Assembly (NCBI RefSeq): GCF_021462225.1
Contig: NC_061801.1
Span: forward strand, 8,366,125-8,430,124
Reading direction: 5' to 3'
DNA: 64,000 bases
DNA from: Girardinichthys multiradiatus
Taxonomy: Eukaryota > Chordata > Actinopteri > Cyprinodontiformes > Goodeidae
Part shown: piece after piece, positions 9,574 through 20,790 of the stretch
Layout of the letters: each line of letters begins with the position of its first letter
How positions within the stretch are numbered: the stretch's first letter is position 1
Position numbers and translations under genes: made by a program
The notes under the pieces: model-generated
What the model was told of the DNA's origin: nothing
Database searches by the model: none
Seen by the model: only the letters and a program-made list of their open reading frames with translations

Positions 9574-10059
9574 TTATAGGATGCTGATTAGGGTCCCAAT
9601 TGAATTGAGGGACTGCAACGGAGGCGGATACTGATTTCTTATGGCTTTCCCTCGGGCTGTCATTACACGTGTCAGGGGTGTGTCATCAGGATCCTTACTG
9701 CAATCAGCATTCTGTTCTATCTCCCTAGCCACCGAGGGACGCACAGATCGTCCCAAAATTGTTCTAAAGTCACCCAAGGCCAGTGTCATGCCTTTAATCA
9801 ATGTATCTAATTCCTGTAACCAGACACGTCCACATCCTGCAATAGGTGGCAACTTATCCACTAATGCCTGTACATGTCCCAATGAAAAAGGGACATAATT
9901 TGTCATTCCAACTGATGAGGTCAACAACGGACATTGAAATCTGGATGGACCGCTCTGGCTACGAGTAGTCATGGTGTGTGTTCTTCCAGAATCTTTAAAC
10001 TGTTTTTCTGTCATCTGTTGAGAAGCTTTCCCATATAAATCATGCACTTTTGATTCCAA
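9574..10059 (-). pseudogene. gag: Gag capsid N-terminal part (ERV-B)
   Basis: A 161-codon minus frame placed between matrix and nucleocapsid. It contains PFSLGHVQALVDKLPP and DFRTILGRSVRPSVAREIEQ, a helical capsid-like pattern with the usual short PxP-containing entry. The assignment rests mainly on position; the sequence is diverged and ends in a stop before the nucleocapsid. Confidence 0.6.
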
Positions 10060-10330
10060 TAGTGCATGACTCTTAAAAGTCTAAACGTTTCTTGTGCTTC
10101 TGTCTCTCTTAGGCCCTACTTCAGCTCTTTTGCTTCAACTTTACATTTTATTCCACCAAGTCGCCCTTCCTCATCAGCTTTAATCAACCAACGTTCTTTA
10201 TCCTTCAGATACCTCTTATATTCTTGGTTCAACCATCTACCTAACGGTTCCCTGTCATCTATTCCTCCTTCGACAATCAATCTCTCCTGCCATGTTGAAC
10301 AACTTGTCTTTTTTTTCTGTTCACTCTATG
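10060..10330 (-). pseudogene. gag: Gag matrix-like segment (ERV-B)
   Basis: A minus frame reads DREPLGRWLNQEYKRYLKD and then KERWLIKADEEGRLGG before a stop near 10084. This is the amphipathic, basic character of a retroviral matrix. No clear Met-Gly start was placed. Confidence 0.5.
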
Positions 10331-11977
10331 GCAATACAGTCACACTCAAGTGCAGCCATTCGCAGCCACTCATTTGTATTCTCGCCTCACTCATATGCAT
10401 AGTAAATCCAGTTAGACAAATCCGAAAACACAACAGGATATATAGCTTGCGCGCGCGGAGGGCCTTTAACCCTTCCACTCAGCGGGACTTTTTCAATCTC
10501 TCCTGGTCCAACCGCTGTGATGCCAAACCCGGTTTGACACCTAGGAATCAACTCTCCGTTGACTCCCTGGAATTCCTTTTACTTAATACTTACTTGTTTT
10601 GGGTCGACCCTGTGGTGTTGTAGAACGACGTCTGCCTCGTAGTCAATTAATTATCCTTTAGTCAGTGCCAAATCCCTCTCCTTTTTTTGCATTTTTCTTT
10701 TTTTCTTTCAAACAAAACCACTTGCGAACACTATCTGTCTTGTTCTTTCCATCTTATGACAATTACTATGCTTTTTTCTAAAATATATATTTAATGCGTT
10801 ATCTCAGTCACTCACTCATTCAATTCTGACCAACTTTCAAGACACCAGCACACATTCGACCCCCAGAGGGCTGTTTTTAGTGGTCAGTGTGTGTGTGTGT
10901 CTCACAGCTTATGGACTTAAACTATAAATCTTGTCTAATATTTGCCGGAGTGTTGTGTGTCCAGCTTATGCACTTTTCTAACCCTAACAAGTCTGTTGTT
11001 GGTTATTTCTCCAACTTAACAGCTCGTGACCAGTATTACAGTTATAACTGCTGTTCACAGCTCTTTAAGAAAAACATGTCAAACTCACAGAACTTTCTAT
11101 ATCTTACGGTGTTATTTCCATCGCTTATATTGTTCCTTCTAAGTTTATGTGTTTATAATCTGAATTTTCACAGAGAAATATTTTGTTAGTCATCAAAAGC
11201 AGCAATCAGCAGTCTATCCGTAAGATTTCCAGATAGAAAACTGCATTCATTCACCTGCTTATGAGAGAGCTGCTCTCCACAGCTGCTTCTCCAGTCATAC
11301 ACAAATTTTTACTCACTCCGCCTAATAATGTCTGTAACACAGATTATTTCCTCTGCGCACAGCTCATGAGTTTTTTTTTACCAAAAAGCCTGGTCTTGCT
11401 GAATTTTATGTCAGCTCACAGTTCATCACTTCACAGGACTTACTCTCAGACTATGTGTTTGTGCTTTTATTACGTTTGTAATCTGGTTTTACTGAGGCAG
11501 AACTCACATAAAACACGGCATTCACACCCAAGTGTTTGTGCCTGATCTCAGTGTATTTACTTTTCTATCGAATTTGAGGTTTCTCACTTCCTCGGGCCTC
11601 TAACCCAGCTAACAGTAGACCTCCGTCGAGGACGTACTCTGAACCGCCACGTTCGAGAAACTACTATATTTTTCCACACAATACCACCACTAAGTCTTGT
11701 AATTCTCTTAAAACAACATCTTATTCACCAGTTTAAAACAACCTCCTATTCACCAGTTTAAATCCTAGTCTACATTTATGACACTCTTTTTCTTAAGTTT
11801 TGGCAGACTCAAACTTACTTAGACATCAGACACAATATTAATTTAGCCTATGGAAAATCCAAAAGCAGAGTTTGATTAAACAGGTTCTGCTTACCTGTTG
11901 TGTAGTTTTGGCTAGCCCGTGTCTGATGCCTGTTGGTCCTCGTCAATGGTCCGAATTTCTTTCGCCTGTTGTTCCAA
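10331..11977 (-). other. ERV-B 5' leader, long and non-coding
   Basis: About 1.65 kb between the primer-binding site and matrix with no supported minus-strand frame. It would hold the packaging signal and splice donor. Only antisense or short frames appear. Confidence 0.5.
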
Positions 11978-11995
11978 ATCCCGGGCGAGCCACCA
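11978..11995 (-). promoter_or_regulatory. Primer-binding site of ERV-B, tRNA-Pro-like
   Basis: The minus strand reads TGGTGGCTCGCCCGGGAT, two bases inside the LTR. From memory it differs by two bases from the tRNA-Pro site used by many gammaretroviruses; another tRNA is possible. Confidence 0.65.
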
Positions 11996-11997
11996 AT

Positions 11998-12499
11998 TGT
12001 TGAAGCCATCTCTGCTTCCCCGGGTCCGTTGATTTGGGTACAGGTTTCAAAGAGTGAAATAAACACAAGTACAATCTACTTATGTTCACCTTCTGCGCAG
12101 AGTGAGAGATGGAGGCCCCATGCAGCTGCAGGCCCAACTCTGATCAACTCTTGCTTCCAGCTCGTTTTATTCAGTCTCAAGGGTGTGTTCAACATATACA
12201 TATATCATGTCACACATGTATAACATAACATAACAGTCCCTTAGGTCCAAATAAGGAATACTTCTGATTGTAACATGCAACTCATCCTCCCCTGTCTCTG
12301 GCCTTCCCTGTCCTCTTCTAATTTATGACCTTGCACTCTCTATGCTTCTCACTCCCTATGTTTTCACTCCCCTAGGCCCCTTCTATGCTTCACTCCCTAA
12401 GCTTGACCCCCCTATTTCCACACATTCCAGTTACACACATAGATAATTTATATTACACACATAGTTTATATTACACACATAGATAGTTTATATTCTACA
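11998..12499 (-). repeat. ERV-B 5' LTR (502 bp)
   Basis: Same termini as the 3' LTR. It has an extra 17-base block near 12120 and an extra 18-base TTATATTACACACATAG-type repeat near 12460. Outside these I find two substitutions. Confidence 0.93.
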
Positions 12500-12889
12500 G
12501 AAGCAGTGGGCTGCCATTGCACTCAAAACAATACCTAGTTGGATGAACGTAATTTGATTGTGGCACCTATTTCCACGTAACTGAATCAAGTACAATGACC
12601 CATTTTTAAAAGTGTCAAATTAACACATTGGCCATTTGGTGATTGAATTCAATTATATTGCGTTGGATCAACATATTCACTACCCATTGAATGCAAATGT
12701 TTTATTTAAGTACGTAGAGCTTAAGCTGTTTTAACTCTTCCTACACAACTTAAGTTGGCCATTTGAGGTCTTCCAGAAGATACTTCTAAATCTAGATGGA
12801 CAAAGGCTCTCTCCAAAAGGCACAGTTGGAGTTGATTTGCTTTTAAATCTCCTTAGGGGAAATTACGAGTACCTCTAAACTCAAAACTC
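12500..12889. other. Unassigned stretch right of ERV-B
   Basis: Flanking DNA of the ERV-B insertion. On the minus strand an ATG at 12517 opens toward the LTR and could be the interrupted start of the fragment at 3854-4159, but the frames do not join cleanly. No other feature was recognised. Confidence 0.35.
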
Positions 12890-13117
12890 CTATTTATTTT
12901 TATTGTTAAATACTTGGTTGGTTCTGTCTCACCTGTGCGTTCGTTCACACTATCTGTCGAAACGCGTTGATCCACCTTCCTGGTGCCCCTCGGCCGATTC
13001 GGCGGTTATCAACACAGAATTCACTGTGCAGGATTTTTGTTCTCCAGACGTTCTGGAGGCTGCGCAGACTGAAACCCCACACGCACCGCTGGGCCCCAGG
13101 CGGCAGATTTCTAGCGA
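12890..13117 (-). other. ERV-C leader remnant
   Basis: Sequence inside the ERV-C primer-binding site, truncated at about 12890. No gag is present, so only the 5' end of this provirus remains. Confidence 0.5.
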
Positions 13118-13134
13118 TCCGGCTCGAAGGACCA
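13118..13134 (-). promoter_or_regulatory. Primer-binding site, tRNA-Tyr (ERV-C)
   Basis: Plus-strand TCCGGCTCGAAGGACCA, an exact 17-base match to my memory of the vertebrate tRNA-Tyr 3' end with CCA. It is six bases from the LTR. Confidence 0.8.
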
Positions 13135-13140
13135 AAGAAA

Positions 13141-13557
13141 TGTTAGGGTTAAAAAGCTGATAAATACAGATCACTGCGAAATAAGACACAAGGTGAACCA
13201 AGTAAGTTTGACTTGCAAGGGAGAGAAAGTCCTCTGCAGGACAGCAACTTCCTTCTCACAAAGCACAAAGGGAGAAGTCCTTGCACCGGCCTTTTATTTA
13301 CAACTCACATTCCTTCAACTTAAAAGCGGGAATTGGTTCACCCAGTACTTATAATATTTCAACAAAAAAAAGTAGTCATTCCCATATATGGTATGAGCAT
13401 TTCATGTCCAGGGATTGATCCACTCCAGACCACATTCCTTAACTTTCCACAAACCCTTTGTCCACACTAAAGCCAATCACAAGAATCATCTTCACTAGAG
13501 TAGAACTTAAAACATAAACCTTGCTTAAACTAAATAATGATAATGTTTATACATTCA
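13141..13557 (-). repeat. ERV-C 5' LTR
   Basis: The plus strand starts TGTTAGGG like the ERV-A family and ends ...ATTCA just where paralogous sequence (shared with 49637 onward) resumes, so the right edge is fixed by comparison. AATAAA lies on the minus strand at 13298-13293. It has inserted into a Tc1-type MITE, whose last 46 bases follow at 13558-13603. Confidence 0.7.
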
Positions 13558-13603
13558 GACACATTAAGTGAGAAAGTGTATCTAAAACGTTTGACCAGTA
13601 GTG
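13558..13603. mobile_element. Right end of a Tc1-type MITE cut by ERV-C
   Basis: Matches the right end of the element at 49089-49682 (ACACATTAAGTGAGAAAGTG then a TTTGACC-type terminal repeat). The left part is displaced by the ERV-C LTR. Confidence 0.65.
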
Positions 13604-13667
13604 CCTGTACTTCTCAATATATAAACTTTACTGAATATATCAAAACAACATCCAGCCGTTTATACTG

Positions 13668-13960
13668 TAACATCTCAGATGTTTCAAACATTTCTTCAAC
13701 ATGAAAACCCTTAACTACACAGATTTTGTTTTCTTAATAAGGCACAAATTTAATGCATAAATTACATCCATTAGCAGGCGTGTTAGTGGTGCTGAATGCA
13801 GGAGTTGTAGCCATATATCTGCGGCTGACGAAAATTGTGCATTTTTCAGCCTCGACGAAAATCTGATGCTTAACTAGGTGTTTCCTGAGATTAGAAGTAT
13901 TCCCCCCAATGGCCTTGCACTTCATGAATTTTACAGCGACCGTAATATGTTTGAGCATTC
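13668..13960 (-). pseudogene. BED-finger hAT fragment, copy 1
   Basis: The minus strand gives GGNTSNLRKHLVKHQIF, matching the 2679-2955 fragment. In this copy the second Cys of the CxxC pair has become His (CKIH) and a one-base shift splits the finger. It lies a few bases downstream of the zinc-finger gene stop. Confidence 0.6.
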
Positions 13961-13965
13961 AAACC

Positions 13966-15882
13966 TTAGCTCTTCTCCATTCTAGTGTGGATTCTCATGT
14001 GTTTGTTTAAACTTCCTTTTTGGCTAAATCTTTGTCCACATAGATCACAACAGAAAGGCTTCTCTCCAGTGTGGATTCTCATGTGTGTGTTTAAACTTCC
14101 TTTTCGGCTAAATCTTTGTCCACATAGATCACAACAGAAAGGTTTCTCGCCAGTGTGGATTCTCATGTGTTTGCTTAAATTTCCTTTTATGTTAAATCTT
14201 TGTCCACATAGATCACAACAGAAAGGTTTCTGTCCAGTGTGGATTCTCATGTGTCTGTTTAAATTTCCTTTTATGTTAAATCTTTGTCCACATAGATCAC
14301 AACAGAAAGGTTTCTGTCCAGTGTGGATTCTCATGTGTCTGTTTAAACTTCCTTTTTGGCTAAATCTTTGTCCACATAGATCACAACAGAAACGTTTCTG
14401 TCCAGTGTGGATTCTCATGTGTTTGTTTAAACTTCCTTTTCGGCTAAATCTTTGTCCACATAGATCACAACAGAAACGTTTCTGTCCAGTGTGTATTCTC
14501 ATGTGTGTGTTTAAACTTCCTTTTCGGCTAAATCTTTGTCCACATAGATCACAACAGAAAGGTTTCTGTCCAGTGTGGATTCTTATGTGTGTGTTTAAAC
14601 TTCCTTTTTGGCAAAATCTTTGTCCACATAGATCACAACAGAAAGGTTTCTGTCCAGTGTGGATTCTCGTGTGTGTGTTTAAATTTTCTTGTTGGCTAAA
14701 TCTTTGTCCACATAGATCACAACAGAAAGGTTTCTGTCCAGTGTGGATTCTCATGTGTCTGTTTAAATGTCCTTTTCGGCTAAATCTTTGTCCACATAGA
14801 TCACAACAGAAAGGTTTCTGTCCAGTGTGGATTCTCATGTGTATGTTTAAATTTCCTTTTCGGCTAAATCTTTGCCCACATAGATCACAACAGAAAGGTT
14901 TCTGTCCAGTGTGGATTCTCATGTGTTTGTTTAAATGTCCTTTTCGGCTAAATCTTTGTCCACATAGATCACAACAGAAAGGTTTCTGTCCAGTGTGGAT
15001 TCTCATGTGTTTGTTTAAACTTCCTTTTCGGCTAAATCTTTGCCCACATAGATCACAACAGAAAGGTTTCTGTCCAGTGTGGATTGTCATGTGTGTGTTT
15101 AAATGTCCTTTTTGGCTAAATCTTTGTCCACATAGATCACAACAGAAAGGTCTCTCTCCAGTGTGGATTCTCTTATGCATGTTTAAAGTGCATTTTCCAA
15201 TAAAGGTTTTTCCACAGTCTTCACAGCTAAACTTCAGTGCTGTCTGGACTTTCCTTGGCGATGCCACATTTTTCTTCGCTGTGAAACATTTCTTCATATC
15301 CAGCGAGCTTAAAGATCCCATTTCTGTATTTATCATGTCTTTCTGAAGAAAGCCACGGTGAACCAATTGTTCAGCAAACTCAGGTGAGCTAAAAGTTTTG
15401 TTAATGTTTCCATCAGACTCAGGAACTCTGCTGTCCTTCCAGTCATTGTCCATGTCCTTAGATCTCAGTCCAGAGTCTGACAAGTGTTTGAGCTCAGAGA
15501 CTGGGTGCTTTACATCATCGGACTTTTCATCCTTTTCTGAGGAAATGGAACCATGTCCACGATCTTGTATCTTAATGGATTCTTCTCCTCCATCGATGTC
15601 TTCTGGAAGCCCTCTACCTTTAATTTGGTCTTGATAAAGCTGTGAGAGCAGAGGGGACTGTTTATCATCCTCACTCTTTATGGGAGTAGCAGTGACTGGA
15701 AACCTGATGGCATTAATCTCCTCCTTCCCATTGAGCCGCTCTCCCCCCAGACTGGTGTAGACCTCCTCCTGTTCCTCCTTTATGTGGTGGGGCTTTGGGT
15801 CATGTAGGCCAGCACAAGGTCTGTGGTTTGCGGGAGCTGCTTCTTTAACCATCAGCATCTGCTTAACATCTGCAGGAAACAC
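13966..15882 (-). CDS. C2H2 zinc-finger protein 1, terminal exon, 15 fingers
   Basis: One open exon of about 638 codons. Residues 1-215 are acidic and Lys/Glu/Ser-rich ([20 protein letters not shown]), typical of fish C2H2 proteins and probably disordered. Then come 15 tandem C2H2 fingers of 28 residues with HTGQKPF linkers; the first ([16 protein letters not shown]) differs and the other 14 are near copies of [13 protein letters not shown]-contact positions -1, 3 and 6 vary (Arg/Gln/Ile; Ser/His/Asn; Lys/Thr/Arg/Ile) while position 2 is almost always Gly. The first codon is GTG directly after an AG, so the true start lies in an upstream exon joined at a phase-1 acceptor (AG at 15883-15882); none was found. 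It is probably a nuclear DNA-binding regulator, possibly a silencer of mobile elements (inference). Stop TAA follows RMEKS. Confidence 0.88.
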   Translation of the reverse strand: MFPADVKQMLMVKEAAPANHRPCAGLHDPKPHHIKEEQEEVYTSLGGERLNGKEEINAIRFPVTATPIKSEDDKQSPLLSQLYQDQIKGRGLPEDIDGGEESIKIQDRGHGSISSEKDEKSDDVKHPVSELKHLSDSGLRSKDMDNDWKDSRVPESDGNINKTFSSPEFAEQLVHRGFLQKDMINTEMGSLSSLDMKKCFTAKKNVASPRKVQTALKFSCEDCGKTFIGKCTLNMHKRIHTGERPFCCDLCGQRFSQKGHLNTHMTIHTGQKPFCCDLCGQRFSRKGSLNKHMRIHTGQKPFCCDLCGQRFSRKGHLNKHMRIHTGQKPFCCDLCGQRFSRKGNLNIHMRIHTGQKPFCCDLCGQRFSRKGHLNRHMRIHTGQKPFCCDLCGQRFSQQENLNTHTRIHTGQKPFCCDLCGQRFCQKGSLNTHIRIHTGQKPFCCDLCGQRFSRKGSLNTHMRIHTGQKRFCCDLCGQRFSRKGSLNKHMRIHTGQKRFCCDLCGQRFSQKGSLNRHMRIHTGQKPFCCDLCGQRFNIKGNLNRHMRIHTGQKPFCCDLCGQRFNIKGNLSKHMRIHTGEKPFCCDLCGQRFSRKGSLNTHMRIHTGEKPFCCDLCGQRFSQKGSLNKHMRIHTRMEKS

Positions 15883-15892
15883 TGAAACACAT
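15882..15892 (-). promoter_or_regulatory. Candidate splice acceptor of zinc-finger gene 1
   Basis: The minus strand reads GATGTGTTTCAG before TGTTTCC. The same site occurs in copy 2 at about 53336. The frame has no ATG in its first eight codons, which supports an upstream coding exon. Confidence 0.55.
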
Positions 15893-16214
15893 CATGCATA
15901 TTAGAACGTTTTTTTGACTTCAGCCTGGATTGAGTAATTTTTTAATAAAGATATACATTAAATTCTTTGATTTAATTACCATTTATTCTTATCATTTTAT
16001 TTTGCATTGTTGCATCTTATGTCTGTTGATTTATGTCATGGTCTATTCACTTATTCTCAACAACCACATACTGAAACCATTTTTGTCTTTCCACCTGGCA
16101 TCTTTTATGTCTCCATCTTGCTTTTCTACGATTGTTTCCAGTTTGCCGCATAATTCATATTTTTAACTAGTTTCTATGTGGAATATTCAGGTTTTAAAGC
16201 AGGTACGATAAGCA
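15893..16214. other. Candidate intron of zinc-finger gene 1, unassigned
   Basis: T-rich sequence, well conserved with copy 2 (53347-53640). No exon was recognised. Confidence 0.4.
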
Positions 16215-16735
16215 ATGAACATGTCAAGTTTTTCTCTGTTTAAATATTTATTTTAAAAACAATGACAGAATTCACACCAGATGTTGGCAACTATCAAATA
16301 CTCATATAATAAGAAATTAAAGCCAATTATTCCACAAAGAACGTTAAGGGTAAAAACTTGGAATGACACAGAGAATAAGTATTTAACATATGAAGAAATG
16401 GATGTCTGAAGGTGTATAAAAAGCCAAACAACCATATTAAATCTGTCAGCATTTAGAAAGCATCTTTTATATGTTCAAATAAATATCAGCTGGTTTAAAA
16501 TTTATTGATACCCTGTAAGAAGGTTTCTTATTACTAAAGTATTGCAGAGGGGTAAACCTGGTAAAAGAAAAGAAACTTTCACAAAAAGGTCTTACTATTG
16601 CAAAACATACTAATGGCAATGGTTACAGCTACATTTCTACGCTTCTGAATGTTCCATTGAGTGCTGCTCCAACCAACTTCCACTGAAGTGGAAAGGACAA
16701 TTTCAACGTAGACCAGTCAAAGCCAGGTGCCCCTA
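16215..16735 (+). pseudogene. Decayed Tc1-type transposon with transposase N-terminus, copy 1
   Basis: The same sequence in copy 2 (53645-54200) encodes LNVPLSTAPTIILKW, the helix-turn-helix of a Tc1 transposase. In copy 1 the frame is interrupted. The element breaks off where the L2 LINE starts. Confidence 0.6.
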
Positions 16736-18766
16736 GAAAGACTTCCGTTCTCATCTAAAATTCTTGAGAAAATAGCTGCTAATCAAATGTGTGAGCATTT
16801 ACACAGCAATGATCTGTTTGAAGAGTTTCAGTCAGGTTTCAGAGCTCATTATAACACTGAAACAGCTCTGGTGGAAGTCAATAATTATATTCTTATGGCC
16901 TCAGATAATGGACTTGTGTCCGTACTTGTCCTGATAGATCTCAGTGCTGCATTTGATACAGTTGATCACAATATTCTCTTAGTAAGGCTGGAATACGCTG
17001 GGGGAACAGGGGAACAGCACTAGGCTGGTTTAAATCTTATTTCTCAGAGAGATTCCAGTTTGTTCATGTAAATGATAAATCATCTTCAAACCTAAGGGTT
17101 AATTGTGGAGTACCACAGGGTTCAGTACTTGGGCCAATTCTCTTTACTATATATATGCTTCCAATAGGTAAAATTATCAAACAGCATGGGATAACATTTC
17201 CCTGTTATGCTGATGATACTCAGCTTTACTTATCCAGAAATCCTGATGAGTCCAACCAGTTAGATAGACTACAAGTATGTCTTGAAGACATAAAAACTTG
17301 GACGATTTTAAATGTACAACTTCTAAACTCAGACAAGACAGAAGTTGTCGTGTTTGGGCCGGAGTATTTGAAAAAGAAACTGCTCAGTCAATCACTTAAT
17401 CTGGATGGCATTAAATTGACCTCTGGTAATAAAGTAAAAAACCTTGGTGTTATTTTCGACTAGGACGTGTCATTTAAAATCCCATATTAAACAGGTTTCT
17501 AGGATTTCCTTCTTTCACCTCCAGAACATTGTCATTATTAGAAATATCCTATCCAGGAGTGACGTTGAAAAACTAGTCCATGCATTTGTTACTTCAAGGC
17601 TGGACTATTGTAATTCTTTACTATCATGATGTCCACAAAATGCAGTTAAAAACCTTCAGCTGATCCAAAATGCTGAAGCAAGAGTTTTGGTGAAAATTAA
17701 AGGGAGATCATATTTCTCCTATTTTAGCTTCCCATCATTGGCTCCCTGTCAAATCCCGAATAGAATTTAATATTCTCCTCCTCACATATATAGCCCTAAT
17801 GAACTAGCTCCATCATACATCAGAGATCTGATTGGTCCATATGTTCCTAACAGAGCACTTTGTTCTCAGACTGCAGGCTTACTGGTGGTTCCTAGAGTAT
17901 CTAGAAGTAGAATGGGAGGCAGATCCTTTAGTTATCAGGGTCCTCTCCTGCGGAACCATCTCCCAGTTTTAGTCCATGAGGCAGAAACCCTGTCTACTTT
18001 TAAGGCTAGGCTTAAAACCTTCCCTTTTGAGAAAGCTTATAGTTAGAATGGCTTAGGTTATTCTGAGCTATCTCTGTAGTTATTCTGCTATAGGCTTAGG
18101 CTGCTGGAGGACATAAAGACCACTTTCACTCCCTCTGCTACATTCTCAAACCACTCTTCAATTTTGCATTATTTGCTGTTATTTCAGCTTTTAACTTTAT
18201 GTTCTCCCTCTTTTCTCTTCCTAGAAGCTACACCTGGCCTGACTCTGTGTCTACTTGTGACATCTTCCTGGAGGGGGACATCAGCCAAACCTCTGCTGCC
18301 AACAACTTAATGATCACCTTCTACCGATGATACACTTGGCCCCGTCTTTCAGTGTTTAACCCCATCTTTCTCCTAAACATAGCTACTGACTGAGCTTTTA
18401 CTATCACCAACTACTAATAATAACTTTATGTGCTCTCTTTCATACACATACATGCATGCTCAGTATGAGGGATGCTGCAAAGTCAAAGTCAATGACAGCG
18501 ACTGTCCACTGTCTCTACATGCTAATCCAGGAGGAGTGAATGGTACAAGTCACTGACTCGATGCAATCTGCTGGGTTTCCTTAGATAGGACATTTCTTTT
18601 AACCAATTTAAATAAATAACTGAATTGACTGCACTGTTTGAAAGTTAGGATTAAATGGAATGTATGTACCTGACTTGAAATCTGTATTTGATTGAATTGA
18701 CTTTGTAAAGTGCCCTGAGATGACAAGTGTTGTGAATTGGCGCTATATAAATAAAACTGAATTCCG
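16735..18766 (+). mobile_element. L2-type LINE, 5'-truncated, copy 1
   Basis: Reverse transcriptase blocks on the plus strand: [35 protein letters not shown] (first catalytic Asp), NCGVPQGSVLGPILF (frame broken before it) and CYADDTQLYLS (catalytic YADD). The 3' end is the familiar tail AAAGTGCCCTGAGATGACAA with a TATAAATAAAACTGAATT finish, as in L2/Maui elements. Several stops and frameshifts (for example near 17020 and 17461) show it is dead. Compared with copy 2 it lacks about 100 bp at the 5' end. Confidence 0.85.
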
Positions 18767-20222
18767 ACAAAGGAGTAAAAAGAATAATCAAACAAGTTGT
18801 CCAAGAGTCAAGGTCTTACAAGGAAGGCTTGGTCCAACAAGTGTTTAGCAAGAATCATAGCTGTAGCAATGGAAATTGGGTCATACACAATAAGTTAATT
18901 ATGAAAACTGCTGGAACGCTGTGGCAAGGCAAAGAAACGACCTGGCATCGGAGGAGAAATGGGTAGAAATACTGGAGAAACAGGTGAGTGAAATGATCAG
19001 ACAATTGTGGTAAGCTGAGCAACGTGGCCGATCACAAATCATGACACTAAGTCCTACTACGGTTTTCTGAAAACATAACGGTGATTGTTTTAATTTGATA
19101 ATGAAACCTTTGGATGTCAGATGTTTGATTTAAACAAAACATAAATAGCAACAACCTCTGTGAAACGATGCACTTCATTACCTGAGTAACTTTATGTTTA
19201 GGAAAACGAAAAACAAGCCAATTTTGCCTTTATGGTCTGGCTACTGGCTCCTGTATAGCTATCCATTGTTGCCATGGCAGGAACTGTGCTATGAACTGTG
19301 CTATGTCCCTGTCTCCCAGCCTCATTGTTCCTTTCCTTGAATGTTACTCACTGCTTCATAATCCTGGTAGAAAAACCTGTTTCCAATGGAACGCTGTGAC
19401 AAGAGCATACTCCTGGAATACGAGTACCACGGCAATCCTGGTTCATAACAAAGTCATTGAAATCTATGCGTCTTGAAAGGGTTACAAACATTTCAAAGGA
19501 TTTGGTAATCCAGATAACCACCGTGAGAGCCATCCTCCATAAAAAGAGACAATGTGGAACAACAGAGAACCTTTCCAGGAGTAACCTGCCTACCAAAAAT
19601 CTCCAATAAAACTCATCTAATAGGTCACAAAAAAACCCAGGACAACATCTAAACCACTGAAGGCATGACATTCCTTATTTAAGGTCAGTGTTCTAGACTG
19701 AACAATAAGAAAGACCCTGGTTTAAAATGGCATCAAAGGAAAGGTTCTATGGCAAAAAAAGCACAAAAGGGTCATCTCCCACTGGCAAAGTCAAACATGA
19801 TGGAGATAAACCACCATGCATACAACCACACCTAAGGGCAATTTAAAGACACCAATTTAGGCTTCACCATTTAGGCTTAGGCTACTGACACCATCATGTA
19901 CAATACAGCAAATACTTATTCACCTCATTTACATCTTCCTTCTATGTATTTAGCGTTTACATTTGTGTACTTTATCTTGTCTAGAGTTTGTATTTATGTA
20001 AATGTTTTTTGTGTTTTCCCATTTCTGCCAAATTTTTATTTTTGAAAGCATTTTACAGTCAAAATATTGAAATAATTCTGTACTGTATTGTTTGTAACTG
20101 TTCACCTTTTATTCATGGTTGTTTCTATTATTTATCCTTCCTAGTATTATCTCACTAGAGGCACATCTTTACCCTGTCCTGTCCAATTGATCTCCTTGAC
20201 TCCAATTATAACCACACATTTT
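18767..20222. other. Repeat-derived stretch without a gene (segment A, copy 1)
   Basis: Well conserved with 56274-57913. Near 19815-19865 the phrase ACACCTAAGGGCAATTTAAAG recalls a common teleost dispersed repeat. The frames at 19291-19476 and 19348-19671 are kept in both copies, but only because the DNA is alike; no domain is seen. Confidence 0.45.
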
Positions 20223-20229
20223 TGACGTA

Positions 20230-20480
20230 AAACAGTAAACGCTTTGTTACTTGGTAGAAACGATGAACGAAATGGTGTTTATAGGACCGTGAATACAGGG
20301 GGAACGGTATCTGACAAGATGTAGAGACCCATTGAGATGCATTACCTCTTTTTAAGAGAGAGGACTTTTTTTATGGGGTGCGTAGACCTTTCAGGAAGTC
20401 TCTCGACTGAATGCAATTAATAGCTGGGGATGCTGAAAATGACAATAAATACATAACTATGCATTGACAACAGTATAGAT
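20230..20480. repeat. Start of unit U1 with partial hairpin sequence
   Basis: GGTGTTTATAGGACCGT followed by ACAGGGGGAACGGTATCTGA matches the hairpin zone of the other U units but lacks about 20 bases of one arm, so the hairpin is broken here. Confidence 0.6.
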
Positions 20481-20504
20481 ATCTGTAGTTTCTCTCTCTC
20501 TGTA

Positions 20505-20790
20505 GTCAAAAGTTTGGACTCACCTCAGTCATTCAATGGCTTTTCCTTATTTTTATTACTTTCTACACTGTAGATACACAGTGAAAACATCAAAACAATT
20601 AAGCAAACGTATGTAAAATTGTGAAAAATCTCAAAACATCTTGTATATCTTAGATTCTTCTTAACAGTCTCCCTTTGCTTTAATTACTGCTTTGCATTTT
20701 CTCTATGAGCTTCATGAGGCAGTCACCTGAAATGGTTTTCCATTCCTCTGGGAACTCTTTCAAGACTGCTGGAAAACCATTTTTCCAGTC
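20505..20790. mobile_element. Truncated Tc1-type element (unit U1)
   Basis: It begins at a TIR-like AGTCAAAAGTTTGGACTCAC and continues with ATGAGCTTCATGAGGCAGTC and ACCTGAAATGGTTTTCCATT, sequence that in complete fish Tc1 elements lies near the end. The transposase is absent. Copies occur at 34983, 37678 and 58874. Confidence 0.7.

Larger units (their letters stand above)
4160..12499 (-). mobile_element. ERV-B: LTR-to-LTR gamma-like endogenous retrovirus, defective
   Basis: Two direct LTRs (11998-12499 and 4160-4626) bound an internal region with gag, protease, RT, RNase H, integrase and env remnants in retroviral order on the minus strand. A primer-binding site follows the 5' LTR and a polypurine tract precedes the 3' LTR. 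Pol motifs are gammaretrovirus-like. The LTRs differ by only two point changes and two indels (17 and 18 bases). Coding damage is heavy: an in-frame RT deletion, stops, loss of nearly all env, and a solo LTR inside integrase. The flanking 4 bases (GAAC before, GAAG after) are an imperfect target duplication. Confidence 0.93.
13558..20222. repeat. Segment A, copy 1 (with zinc-finger gene 1)
   Basis: It aligns in order and orientation with 49637-57913: MITE end, hAT-BED piece, zinc-finger exon, Tc1 relic, L2 LINE and about 1.4 kb of further repeats. Differences are point changes, a ~100-bp deletion at the L2 5' end, a ~195-bp deletion near 18811, and absence of the 1,610-bp Tc1 present in copy 2. 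Confidence 0.9.

Noticed and set aside
10066..10623. Plus-strand frame of 185 codons
   Set aside because: Antisense to ERV-B matrix and leader; no recognisable domain.
12515..12517. ATG just right of ERV-B as the start of the SAP-like protein
   Set aside because: Removing one target duplication of 4 or 5 bases does not bring it into frame with the fragment at 3854-4159.
13985..15235. 84-bp periodic repeats that could be taken for a CRISPR or satellite array
   Set aside because: The period equals one finger codon set and the units encode protein; there are no unique spacers, and the DNA is vertebrate.
13985..15346. A 453-codon plus-strand frame with a 28-residue repeat
   Set aside because: It is the exact antisense of the zinc-finger array; its repeat period is the finger period. 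The minus strand has the C2H2 ligands and linkers.
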